Shown: positions 7,377-14,922 of the stretch, one piece after another
Position numbering within the stretch: position 1 is the first letter of the stretch
Layout: each line of letters starts with the position of its first letter
Assembly: GCA_031283085.1 (NCBI GenBank)
Contig: JAITCM010000082.1
Coordinates: 1 to 32,224, forward strand
Reading direction: 5' to 3'
DNA: 32,224 bases
DNA from: Chitinispirillales bacterium
Lineage (GTDB): Bacteria; Fibrobacterota; Chitinivibrionia; Chitinivibrionales; Chitinispirillaceae
Program-made: the position numbers and the translations under genes
The notes under the pieces: model-generated
Databases searched by the model: none
What the model was told of the DNA's origin: nothing
Seen by the model: only the letters and a program-made list of their open reading frames with translations

Positions 7377-7832
7377 ATGGGGCGCAAACTTGTTATTTAC
7401 CTTGACACTTGTATTTACGGGCGGCCTTTTGACTGGCCGCAAACGCCTAAAATACGGGCAGAGGCCAACGCCGTTGACACCGTCTTAAAAAAGCGCGAGC
7501 GCGGCGAACTTCGGATAATAGGCAGCGCGGCGGCGTCTTTTGAAATCGGGCAAATAACCAACGCGGCCAAGCGCAAAACCATTGACGCCTATTATCGGAA
7601 AGCCATTACAGAAACCACCACGCCAACCACGCAAATCAAAAAAAGGGTTGGGGTATTAATGACAGCAGGGTTGGGCGACATGGACGCCGCCCATCTTGCA
7701 ATAGCCGAGGACGCCGGGGCGGGCTTTCTTTTGACCGTTGACAAAGATTTTATAAAAAAGTGTAATGACTTGAATCTAACTATTGTAAAAGTTATGAATC
7801 CTACAACTTTCGTAAAAGGAGGGTACTTATAA
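7377..7832 (+). CDS. PIN-domain protein, putative toxin-like ribonuclease
   Basis: The 151-residue protein shows the PIN nuclease pattern of spaced acidic residues: Asp10 in IYLDTCIYGRP, Glu56 in SFEIGQ, Asp101/Asp103 in GLGDMDAAHLAIA, and Asp122/Asp124 in LLTVDKDF. Such proteins bind Mg2+ and cut RNA; many are VapC toxins. The next ORF overlaps its stop by one base (TAATG), so the two are translationally coupled, as in toxin-antitoxin pairs, though here the nuclease comes first. The only upstream signal is a GC-rich purine stretch and an inverted repeat. The cassette interrupts the leucine gene series, suggesting insertion. The toxin role is inferred; the PIN fold is likely. Confidence 0.75.
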   Translation: MGRKLVIYLDTCIYGRPFDWPQTPKIRAEANAVDTVLKKRERGELRIIGSAAASFEIGQITNAAKRKTIDAYYRKAITETTTPTTQIKKRVGVLMTAGLGDMDAAHLAIAEDAGAGFLLTVDKDFIKKCNDLNLTIVKVMNPTTFVKGGYL

Positions 7833-8239
7833 TGAGCGCAACCGCCATAGCCGAACCCATAGCGCGTAAAAGCGCGGCGGGGCATATCGACTTCGCCAAC
7901 GCCGGCATTCCGCGCACACGACCGGCGCACCCTGAAACGTTGACCGACGCGGAAAGGGCGCGTCTTTGGGCGGAATCAAAAGACGACGATGACTTTACCG
8001 ACAAAGCCATCGCCTTCGGCAAACTGACCGGCGACTTTACCATCGACCGCCATATTTTGCCGGAACCCACCATTGACGAAATTTGGGAGGGTATTGACCG
8101 CATACAGGCGGCACACCCGGAAATTTACGGCACAAACCCGGATAAACTGGCGGGCGGTGTTACAAAGATGACTATGGACACGGCAACCGTAACCATCAAC
8201 ACCGACGCCACAAACGCGCCGGCGGGGAGATATGCTTAA
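7832..8239 (+). CDS. unknown protein coupled to the PIN gene, candidate antitoxin
   Basis: I do not recognise this 135-residue protein. It is hydrophilic and rich in Asp, Ala and Thr, with a DDDDF cluster near residue 52 and an Ala/Thr-rich C-terminus. No signal peptide, membrane segment or nucleotide motif is visible. A strong ribosome-binding site (AGGAGGG) lies inside the end of the PIN gene, and start and stop overlap by one base, so the two proteins are made together. An antitoxin or PIN-partner role follows from context only. Its last codons overlap the start of the lipoprotein gene. Confidence 0.65.
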   Translation: MSATAIAEPIARKSAAGHIDFANAGIPRTRPAHPETLTDAERARLWAESKDDDDFTDKAIAFGKLTGDFTIDRHILPEPTIDEIWEGIDRIQAAHPEIYGTNPDKLAGGVTKMTMDTATVTINTDATNAPAGRYA

Positions 8240-9023
8240 AAACATATTTAAAATAACGCTTGTCTGCCTGTTGCTTCTCCCGTGTGAAAACATGGGAGAA
8301 GATATTAAAAACGCGACCGGAGACGCGAAAACCGTTCATGTGCTCGTAGCCCTTTGCGACAACGTATATCAGGGCATTGTCCCCGTGCCGGCGGCTATAG
8401 GCAACGGGCAAGAGCCAAATACCAATCTGTACTGGGGCGCGGGTTACGGGATTCGTACCTATTTCAGGAAAAGCGGCGAGTGGAAACTGCTTGAAACCCG
8501 CAAACCGGGGGACACCATACTCGAAAGGCTTGTTTTCAAGTACGCGGCAAAAAATTATTACATGGTAGCCGACGCTTACGACGGACGTTATATTGAGCAA
8601 TGCACCGAAGATTTTATGAACGGCGGCAGCGGGAATAAAAAAGACACTTTGCTGCTCGGCGGCATAACCTTAGGCATCGCCGGCAACGCCTCTCTTTTGG
8701 CGTACATAGGCCATGACGGGTTAATGAACTTCGAGCTTTCCGGGGCGTATTCAAACGCGGACGGCGTGAAACGCGATTTGATTATATTGTCGTGTTACGG
8801 CAAACGTTTCTTTGGCCCTTACCTGAAAACGGCAAATGTGAATCCGGTGCTGTGGTCGACGGGTTTGATGGCACCGGAAGCCTACACGCTGCACGACGCT
8901 TTGGCCGGATATGTTGCGGGGGAGGGCAGCGAGGCTATTCGCGAGAGGGGGGCGGCGGCGTACGCCCGGTATCAAAAATGCGGGCTGAACGCGGCGAAAA
9001 GATTATTGGTAACGGGCTGGTAA
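8232..9023 (+). CDS. putative lipoprotein of unknown function
   Basis: The 263-residue product begins with a lysine-containing n-region, a hydrophobic stretch and LLLLPCEN, which looks like a lipoprotein signal with the lipid-bearing cysteine near residue 18. The mature part begins with VHVLVALCDNVYQGIVPVP and contains NLYWGAGYGIRTYF and LIILSCYGKRFFGPYL. These seem to belong to a conserved uncharacterised family, but I cannot name a function. The ATG overlaps the previous stop, with GGGGAG just upstream, so it is coupled to the PIN cassette. It is odd for a toxin-antitoxin-like pair to be followed by an exported protein. Confidence 0.7.
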   Translation: MLKNIFKITLVCLLLLPCENMGEDIKNATGDAKTVHVLVALCDNVYQGIVPVPAAIGNGQEPNTNLYWGAGYGIRTYFRKSGEWKLLETRKPGDTILERLVFKYAAKNYYMVADAYDGRYIEQCTEDFMNGGSGNKKDTLLLGGITLGIAGNASLLAYIGHDGLMNFELSGAYSNADGVKRDLIILSCYGKRFFGPYLKTANVNPVLWSTGLMAPEAYTLHDALAGYVAGEGSEAIRERGAAAYARYQKCGLNAAKRLLVTGW

Positions 9024-9048
9024 CCGAATATATATTATCTTTATAATG

Positions 9049-9205
9049 ATGTTGACGTTGTAGGGGAGGCGCGCCCCTGTGGGGCGCTGTTTGCCCTGAT
9101 ATGTTCGCCCGCTGTAGGATTGATGCGTTGCCGAGAACGGGCGAGCAACGCTCGCCCCTGCGGTAACGACAATTTTGCGATTGATGCGTTCAAACGTCGA
9201 TTTTA
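9049..9205. repeat. GC-rich palindromic interspersed repeat, copy C
   Basis: It shares the left flank TTGACGTTGTAGGGG with copy A and the right flank ATTTTGCGATTGATGCG...AAACGTCGAT with copies A and B. The centre differs: GGCGCGCCCC and GGGCGAGCAACGCTCGCCCC hairpins replace the GGGCGACC ones. It fills the gap before cimA; TTG and ATG codons within its right end open the cimA frame upstream of the true start. Confidence 0.72.
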
Positions 9206-9228
9206 ACGAAAAAGGCACAATTTTCCAA

Positions 9229-10824
9229 ATGTCAATAAACACCAAACGGCACGACGTCGACCTGTACGACACCACGCTCCGCGACGGCAATCAGGCGCTT
9301 GGTATCAGCCTGTCTCTAAAGGACAAGCTGATGATAGCCCAAAAACTTGACGAGATTGGGATGAACTGCATCGAGGGGGGGTGGCCTAACCCCACAAACG
9401 CCGTTGACACCGAATTTTACACCCGTGTCAATAAGATGAATCTAAAAGCAAAGATTGCCGCGTTCGGTTCCACAAAGCGCCCCGGCAACAGGGTTGAGGA
9501 CGACCCGTTTATGTTAGCGCTGATATCAACCGGCGCGCCGGTCGCCACCATCTTCGGAAAGTCGTGGGACCTCCACGTGGAAAAAGTTATCAATACGTCT
9601 CTTGATGAGAATTTATCGATGATAAACGATTCCGTCCGCTTCCTGAAGAAGCATTTTGACGAAGTCGTCTACGACGCCGAGCACTTTTTCGACGGGTATA
9701 AGGCGAATCCCGAATACGCGCTCAAGACGCTTCTCGCCGCCAAAGACGCCGGGGCGGATTGCGTTGTTTTGTGTGACACGAACGGCGGATTGTTACCCGA
9801 CGAGGCGGTGGAGATTTTCCGTGTTGTCAAGTCGAAGCTCAATGACACAAAGCTCGGCGTGCATTTGCACAACGACTCCGGCTGCGCGGAGGCGTCGTCG
9901 TGTTTGTGTGTCATTGAAGGCGCTGTTCATGTTCAAGGGACGATGAACGGGTTGGGGGAGAGGTGCGGCAACGCGAATCTTTGCACTATCATTCCCAATC
10001 TCCAGATAAAACGCGGTTTTAATTTGGTTACGCCGGAACAGATGAAAATGCTTACCTCCGCCTCGCTCTACGTCGCGGAGCTTGCGAACACGACGCCGAA
10101 TGTCCGCCACCCATACGTAGGTGAGGCGGCGTTTTCCCACAAGGCCGGCGCCCACGCCGACGGGGTGCGCAAGGCGCGGGAGTCGTTTGAGCATATCAAT
10201 CCGGAGTCGGTTGGAAACAACCGCCAATTTGTGGTCAGCGACCAGGCCGGGGCAAGCACGATATTGGAGAAGCTGTCGAATATAAGGAGCGGGCTTGACA
10301 AAAAAGACCCCATTGTCAAAAAGGTGCTGGCAAAGATAAAGGATATGGAAGCCGCCGGCTACCAGTTCGAGGCCGCCGACGCCTCCTTTGAGCTTATTGT
10401 CCGCGAGGTGCTCGGCGAGTTCAAAGAGCCGTTTGTCGTCAAGGCGTTTCGGGTCATCGAGGAGAAGCGCTCCGGCGGCGAGACGTACTCCGAAGCGACG
10501 ATACAAGTTGTGGAAGGCGGAGAACTGGAGCACACAGCCGCCGAGGGCGACGGCCCGGTAAACGCGCTCGACAACGCGCTGCGCAAGGCGCTCGTGAAGT
10601 TCTTCCCGTCGATAAAAGAGGTAAAGTTAGACGATTACAAAGTAAGAGTATTGGACGGCAAAGACGGCACGGCGGCAAAAGTACGGGTATTGATAGAGTC
10701 ATCGGACAAAACAAGCCAGTGGGGAACGGTAGGCGTAAGCACCGACGTTATAGAGGCCTCCTGGATAGCGCTTGTGGACAGTCTGATGTACAAGATAATG
10801 AAAGACGCGATAATAAACAAATAA
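9229..10824 (+). CDS. cimA: (R)-citramalate synthase
   Basis: This DRE-TIM enzyme makes (R)-citramalate from pyruvate and acetyl-CoA, giving 2-oxobutyrate for isoleucine without threonine deaminase. The 531-residue protein begins its barrel with LYDTTLRDGNQALG and has CIEGGWPNPTN, YDAEHFFDGYKANPEYAL, CDTNGG, the metal motif HLHNDSGCAEASS, NGLGERCGNANL and SHKAGAHADGV. DGNQ and the FFDGYKANP segment are typical of CimA/LeuA-related type 3 proteins rather than true LeuA. A C-terminal allosteric domain ends near GVSTDVIEASWIALVDS. ATG 9229 is preferred; in-frame TTG and ATG codons further upstream lie in repeat DNA. The synthase leuA is separate (4354-5907), which supports distinct functions. 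Confidence 0.9.
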   Translation: MSINTKRHDVDLYDTTLRDGNQALGISLSLKDKLMIAQKLDEIGMNCIEGGWPNPTNAVDTEFYTRVNKMNLKAKIAAFGSTKRPGNRVEDDPFMLALISTGAPVATIFGKSWDLHVEKVINTSLDENLSMINDSVRFLKKHFDEVVYDAEHFFDGYKANPEYALKTLLAAKDAGADCVVLCDTNGGLLPDEAVEIFRVVKSKLNDTKLGVHLHNDSGCAEASSCLCVIEGAVHVQGTMNGLGERCGNANLCTIIPNLQIKRGFNLVTPEQMKMLTSASLYVAELANTTPNVRHPYVGEAAFSHKAGAHADGVRKARESFEHINPESVGNNRQFVVSDQAGASTILEKLSNIRSGLDKKDPIVKKVLAKIKDMEAAGYQFEAADASFELIVREVLGEFKEPFVVKAFRVIEEKRSGGETYSEATIQVVEGGELEHTAAEGDGPVNALDNALRKALVKFFPSIKEVKLDDYKVRVLDGKDGTAAKVRVLIESSDKTSQWGTVGVSTDVIEASWIALVDSLMYKIMKDAIINK

Positions 10825-10845
10825 CGATAAAAAGGAAAACCGAAG

Positions 10846-11874
10846 ATGCCGCAGCGGCAATTAGACTGGTCAAACTTAGGCTTCGAGTACATACGGACCG
10901 ACGCCTGCCTCCGCGCCGACTTTACAAACGGCAAATGGGGGGAACTTGCGGCCTGCGCCGACCCGATGTTTTCCATCCACGCCGCGGCGGTATGCCTGCA
11001 CTACGGGCAGGCCTGCTTCGAGGGGCTTAAGGCGTTCCGCCGCAAGGACGGTTCCGCGGCGCTGTTCCGTCCCCATGAGAACGCGAAGCGGATGGCTGAC
11101 ACCGCGAGGCGCGTTATGATGGAGCCGCCGCCGCTTGAGCTGTTTATAGACGCGGTCAAAAAGACCGTTGCGTTGAACATGGACTGGGTTCCGCCCTACG
11201 GCACGGGGGCGAGTTTTTACGTCCGTCCGCTGCTCATCGGCACGTCCCCCCGCGTGGGGGTCGGCCCCGCGTCGGAGTACTCGCTGTTCTCTTTGGGAAT
11301 GCCGGTCGGCCCGTACTACAAGAACGGTTTCTTCCCGGTGAAGGCCTGTATTCAGGAGTTATATGACCGCGCCGCGCCGCTTGGCGTGGGCAACGTCAAG
11401 GTTGCCGGAAACTACGCCGCCGGGATGTACGGCGACTTTGAGGGCAAGCACAAGGGCTACCCCATCTGCCTGTATCTTGATTCCGCCTGTCATCGCTATA
11501 TTGACGAGTTCGGGACGTCAAACTTTTTCGGGATAACGAAAGATGACCGCTACGTCACGCCGGATTCGGGCTCGATACTGCCGTCCATCACGAACAGAAG
11601 TCTGCAAACGATAGCGGAAAGCATGGGTCTGAAGGTGGAACGCCGGAAGATTGACATAGAGGAATTGCCGGATTTCAAAGAAATAGGGGCTTGCGGAACG
11701 GCGGCGGTCATCACGCCTGTCTATTCCGTTACGCGGGGTGATAAGGTCTATACATTCGGTAAGGAAAATGAGGCCGGGGAGACTTTGACCCGGCTGTTTA
11801 AGGAGATACAGGGCATACAGTACGGGGAGCTCGAGGATAAGTACGGGTGGATGCTGCCCGTAGGGAAGGACTAA
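10846..11874 (+). CDS. ilvE: branched-chain amino acid aminotransferase
   Basis: This PLP enzyme performs the last transamination to valine, leucine and isoleucine. The 342-residue size and sequence fit the BCAT type II group (longer than E. coli IlvE): LHYGQACFEGLKAFR, the GASFYVRPLLIG segment, the PLP lysine in GNVKVAGNYAAG (Lys185), YIDEFGTSNFFG, and ITNRSLQTIAESMG with ACGTAAVITPV near the end. The start follows AAAAGGAAAA at good distance, 21 bases after cimA, so the two are probably co-transcribed. It is the last biosynthetic gene of the cluster; the antiporter starts six bases later. Confidence 0.95.
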   Translation: MPQRQLDWSNLGFEYIRTDACLRADFTNGKWGELAACADPMFSIHAAAVCLHYGQACFEGLKAFRRKDGSAALFRPHENAKRMADTARRVMMEPPPLELFIDAVKKTVALNMDWVPPYGTGASFYVRPLLIGTSPRVGVGPASEYSLFSLGMPVGPYYKNGFFPVKACIQELYDRAAPLGVGNVKVAGNYAAGMYGDFEGKHKGYPICLYLDSACHRYIDEFGTSNFFGITKDDRYVTPDSGSILPSITNRSLQTIAESMGLKVERRKIDIEELPDFKEIGACGTAAVITPVYSVTRGDKVYTFGKENEAGETLTRLFKEIQGIQYGELEDKYGWMLPVGKD

Positions 11875-11880
11875 AAATCA

Positions 11881-13458
11881 ATGACAATGTTTCTTTACGC
11901 GCTTATCCTGCTCGCCATTATCTTTGTCGCCTCTTTCGCGAGCAAGTGGCGCGTGCCGCTCGTGGTCATTTCGCTGTTTGCCGGGATGCTCTTCGGAACC
12001 GGCGCGCTTGGCCTTGTGCCGTTTGACGACCCGTCCGCGGCGCAGAAAATCGCCGATTACGCGCTTGTGTTCGTGCTCTTTATCGGCGGTTTTGTCACAA
12101 GGCAGGACAGGCTCCAGAAGGTTTTCGCCCCGGCCATGATTTTGGCCACGGCCGGTGTCATAATGACCGCCGCCATCACTATCTTTTTGCTTCCCGTCGT
12201 TTTCGGTTTTTTTCATATCGAAATCAGGATGTCGCAGGCGATACTTATCGGGTGCATCGTCGCGTCGACCGACGCCGCCGCCGTGTTTTCGATTTTGCGG
12301 ACGCGGTCGCTCGACCCCAAGCTCTCCGCCCTCGTTGAGATAGAGTCCGCCACAAACGACCCGATGGCGATTATCCTGACGACCGTCGCGGTGCAGATTG
12401 CCGTCGCCCAAGCCATTACCAGTACCGGGATGGGCATGGGCATACCCATAGAACGGCCTTTCAGCGTAGTGCTGACGCTCGTGTGGCAGACCGTGGGCGG
12501 GGTAGGGTTCGGGCTTTTGATAGGCGCCGTCGCGGTATTCCTCAGCAAATTCGTCGCCAACCTTGATAAAGGCTACTTCTACATTTATATAATTTCCATA
12601 GTCATGCTATCCTACGGCGTGGCGGATTTGGCGAAGGCGAGCGGCATCCTTTCCGCCTTTTTCGCTGGCTTCGTGCTCGGCAACTCGAAAAAAGTCCCAT
12701 ACAAGTCAACGTCGGCGACGCTGCTTGACGCGCTGTCGACTATGGGCAACGTCGTGATTTTCGTCGTTCTCGGCCTGTTGGTGTCCCCGCAGGGGTTTGT
12801 AAGGGTATATAAAGAGGGAATCCTCCTCTTTCTGATACTCACGTTTGTCGCGCGTCCGGCTGTCATCGCGGCCTGTATGTATTTTTTCAAGTATTCCGTA
12901 AAAGATAAGGTATTTGTGGCGTGGAGCGGGCTGCGCGGCGCGGTACCCATGGTGCTGGCTACATACCCGGCGGCGGCGGAAATATCGGAAGGGGTGTCGG
13001 CGGGGTTGGACAACGACAGGTACATCCTGAACACAATCTTTTTCGCGGTGCTGCTCTCGATGGTCATTCAAGGCTCGACCATCACGAAATTGGCCGATAT
13101 GTTCAAGTTAGCCACCAGGGCCCGCTTCAGGCCGCGGCAGGTTATGGAATTAGTATCGTTGCACAACTCCGGGATGGAACTGGTGGAGATAGACGTTGAC
13201 GACGATGTCTACTCCGGGGAGGCGCTGGTGTCCTCATTCCGCCTGCCGCGCGGCACGACCATCACGATGGTCAACCGCGGCGACAAAATAAAAGCCCCAA
13301 CCGGCCAGACGCTAATCAGGGCGGGCGATATACTGTACGTCCTCGTTAAAACGGAGGAGAGGGACAACGCGATGGAAGAAATCCTGCGCCACTTCAGGTC
13401 GAACACTAAGACTGTGCCGATTGTTACGGATTATGAAGAGGTGGATAAGCGCAGGTAA
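11881..13458 (+). CDS. CPA1-family cation/proton antiporter with C-terminal TrkA-C domain
   Basis: The 525-residue inner-membrane protein has about twelve hydrophobic segments over residues 1-400. It carries the family motifs ASTDAAAVFSILR and IESATNDPMAIIL (the Asp pair used for ion exchange), followed by SGLRGAVPMVLATYPA. Residues about 430-515 form a cytosolic TrkA-C/RCK-C module (GMELVEIDVDD, then GDKIKAPTGQTLIRAGDILYV), which binds ligands and gates transport in relatives such as the K+/H+ antiporters NhaP2/CvrA and KhaA. Potassium is therefore the likely, but unproven, substrate. It begins six bases after ilvE without a good Shine-Dalgarno sequence and may be read through from it. Confidence 0.88.
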   Translation: MTMFLYALILLAIIFVASFASKWRVPLVVISLFAGMLFGTGALGLVPFDDPSAAQKIADYALVFVLFIGGFVTRQDRLQKVFAPAMILATAGVIMTAAITIFLLPVVFGFFHIEIRMSQAILIGCIVASTDAAAVFSILRTRSLDPKLSALVEIESATNDPMAIILTTVAVQIAVAQAITSTGMGMGIPIERPFSVVLTLVWQTVGGVGFGLLIGAVAVFLSKFVANLDKGYFYIYIISIVMLSYGVADLAKASGILSAFFAGFVLGNSKKVPYKSTSATLLDALSTMGNVVIFVVLGLLVSPQGFVRVYKEGILLFLILTFVARPAVIAACMYFFKYSVKDKVFVAWSGLRGAVPMVLATYPAAAEISEGVSAGLDNDRYILNTIFFAVLLSMVIQGSTITKLADMFKLATRARFRPRQVMELVSLHNSGMELVEIDVDDDVYSGEALVSSFRLPRGTTITMVNRGDKIKAPTGQTLIRAGDILYVLVKTEERDNAMEEILRHFRSNTKTVPIVTDYEEVDKRR

Positions 13459-13557
13459 TTTAAAATCTTTTAAATCTTTACTTTAATCCGCCCATAAACG
13501 ATATTTATATATTATCGGTATTGATGCCGGTAGAAAAAAAGCTTTTAAGGATATACA

Positions 13558-13989
13558 ATGCCCGACTTTTTTGAGGACCTGGTCTTCTCCCCCGAGGACA
13601 TTATTACGTTCCCCGGCGGAATCCCGGGGTTTGAGAACAGTAAGCGCTTTGTTATTGTTCCGGTGCCGCAGTGCGAGCCGTTTTCCTGGCTTGCCTGCGT
13701 GGAAGGCTCGCCGCCGCTGCGGTTTGCTATCATCAACCCGCTAATCTTTATACCGGATTACAGCCCAAAGCTCTCCAAGGAGCAACTCTCCGATATAAAC
13801 GTCGGCATCGGCGACCTGCACGACCTGGTGCTCTACACTATCGTCACGATAGGGCAGAACCCGATAGACTCCACCGCAAACCTAACCGGGCCGGTTATCA
13901 TCAACAAAAACACCAAGCTTGGCAAGCAGGTGCTGATTGACGACGACCGCTACTCAACCCAGGACCCTATAATCAGGAAAAACCGCTGA
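13558..13989 (+). CDS. fliW: flagellar assembly factor FliW
   Basis: FliW binds flagellin and, when free, inhibits CsrA, tying flagellin translation to secretion. The 143-residue length is normal. The conserved start, with [19 protein letters not shown], is followed by [32 protein letters not shown] and [22 protein letters not shown] near the end, all family hallmarks. AAGGATATACA precedes the ATG. The stop overlaps the csrA start by one base (TGATG), so the antagonists are co-translated. The flagellin gene lies convergently nearby. Confidence 0.96.
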   Translation: MPDFFEDLVFSPEDIITFPGGIPGFENSKRFVIVPVPQCEPFSWLACVEGSPPLRFAIINPLIFIPDYSPKLSKEQLSDINVGIGDLHDLVLYTIVTIGQNPIDSTANLTGPVIINKNTKLGKQVLIDDDRYSTQDPIIRKNR

Positions 13990-14240
13990 TGCTGGTACTA
14001 ACACGAAAAAAAGAAGAGTCTATCCGCATAGGTGACGACATAACGATAAAAATCGTCGACATTGACAACCGCCAGGTAAAATTGGGCATAGAGGCGCCCA
14101 GGCACGTGGCTATCAACAGGGAGGAAATCTACCAGCGGATACTGGCCGAAAACGAGGCCGCCAGCAAAACACTTGGGGCGGGGGACGGGCTTATGCATAT
14201 CGCGGGGTTGTTGAAAAGCAATAAAGGTCAAAATAATTAA
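13989..14240 (+). CDS. csrA: carbon storage regulator / translational repressor CsrA
   Basis: CsrA is a small dimeric RNA-binding protein that blocks translation at GGA motifs near ribosome-binding sites. The 83-residue protein begins [18 protein letters not shown], with RNA-contact Arg6, LGIEAP, and Arg44 in VAINREEIY. The C-terminal tail of about 25 residues is longer than in E. coli CsrA (61 residues). Its start overlaps fliW by one base. The likely local target is the flagellin mRNA, whose ribosome-binding site contains AAGGAG. Confidence 0.96.
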   Translation: MLVLTRKKEESIRIGDDITIKIVDIDNRQVKLGIEAPRHVAINREEIYQRILAENEAASKTLGAGDGLMHIAGLLKSNKGQNN

Positions 14241-14261
14241 AGATACGACAGGGGAGAAATT

Positions 14262-14789
14262 ATGGCAAATAAAGAGGCTTTGGCACACTTGGACAACGGT
14301 AAAAAACTTCTTGGCGACGGTAAGTGCGACGAGGCTATTCTGGAACTCGACCGCGCCTTGGCCATAGACGGCAAATCCGCCGACGCGCACTTCTACCGCG
14401 GCCACGCTTACGTCAGCAAAGGCGACCGCGACCGCGTAACCGCCGTCGACCTGCCGACAGCCGACCAAAGCCAGGTATACGACGGTCGGAGCGACTACGA
14501 CCAGGCCATAGCCGACTACACCGCCGCGCTCGCCCTAAACCCCGCCACACCGGAAATCCTCTGCGCCCGCGGCCACGCCTACCGCCGAAAAGGAGCCTAC
14601 GACCGCGCGATAGAAGACTACACCGTAGCCCTGAGCGTAAAACCCGACTACCGTGACGCCCTGAACAGCCGGGGAGTCGTACACTACAGAATGGGAGCCC
14701 ACAAAATGGCCATTAAAGACTGGGAGTCAATACTGAAAATCGACCCTAACGACGCAACGGCAAAACAAAGCATTGAGATTGCGCGGTAG
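14262..14789 (+). CDS. tetratricopeptide repeat protein
   Basis: The 175-residue protein contains about four TPR units: residues about 3-34 (ALAHLDNGKKLLGDGKCDEA), a second interrupted by a ~20-residue linker (about 48-75), a third (ILCARGHAYRRKGAYDRAIE) and a fourth (ALNSRGVVHYRMGAHKMAIK). It lacks a signal peptide or membrane segment, so it is likely a cytosolic scaffold. GGGGAGAAATT precedes the ATG, 21 bases after csrA, so it probably belongs to the fliW-csrA operon. A flagellar or chaperone role is possible from context, but its partner is unknown. Confidence 0.85.
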   Translation: MANKEALAHLDNGKKLLGDGKCDEAILELDRALAIDGKSADAHFYRGHAYVSKGDRDRVTAVDLPTADQSQVYDGRSDYDQAIADYTAALALNPATPEILCARGHAYRRKGAYDRAIEDYTVALSVKPDYRDALNSRGVVHYRMGAHKMAIKDWESILKIDPNDATAKQSIEIAR

Positions 14790-14837
14790 CCAAACATGGT
14801 GGGAAGCGTTTTTTTATTAATGCGGTTGTTGTAATCG

Positions 14838-14896
14838 AAAAATGGACGCACCCCACCGGCGGTTTCACCGCCGAGCCTGGGGGCGCGTCCATTTTT
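14838..14896. terminator. bidirectional rho-independent terminator between the TPR and flagellin genes
   Basis: ATGGACGC (14842-14849) pairs with GCGTCCAT (14885-14892), and inside it CGGCGG (14857-14862) pairs with CCGCCG (14868-14873). Five A residues precede the left arm and five T residues end the right arm, so the hairpin can stop transcription from both convergent operons. Confidence 0.88.
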
Positions 14897-14922
14897 CCGC
14901 TATAATGCCTGAAGCGCCCTTT

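Noticed and set aside
13490-13520. Sigma-28 promoter upstream of fliW (TAAA ... TCGGTAT)
   Set aside because: Spacing and the -10 half do not match the consensus.
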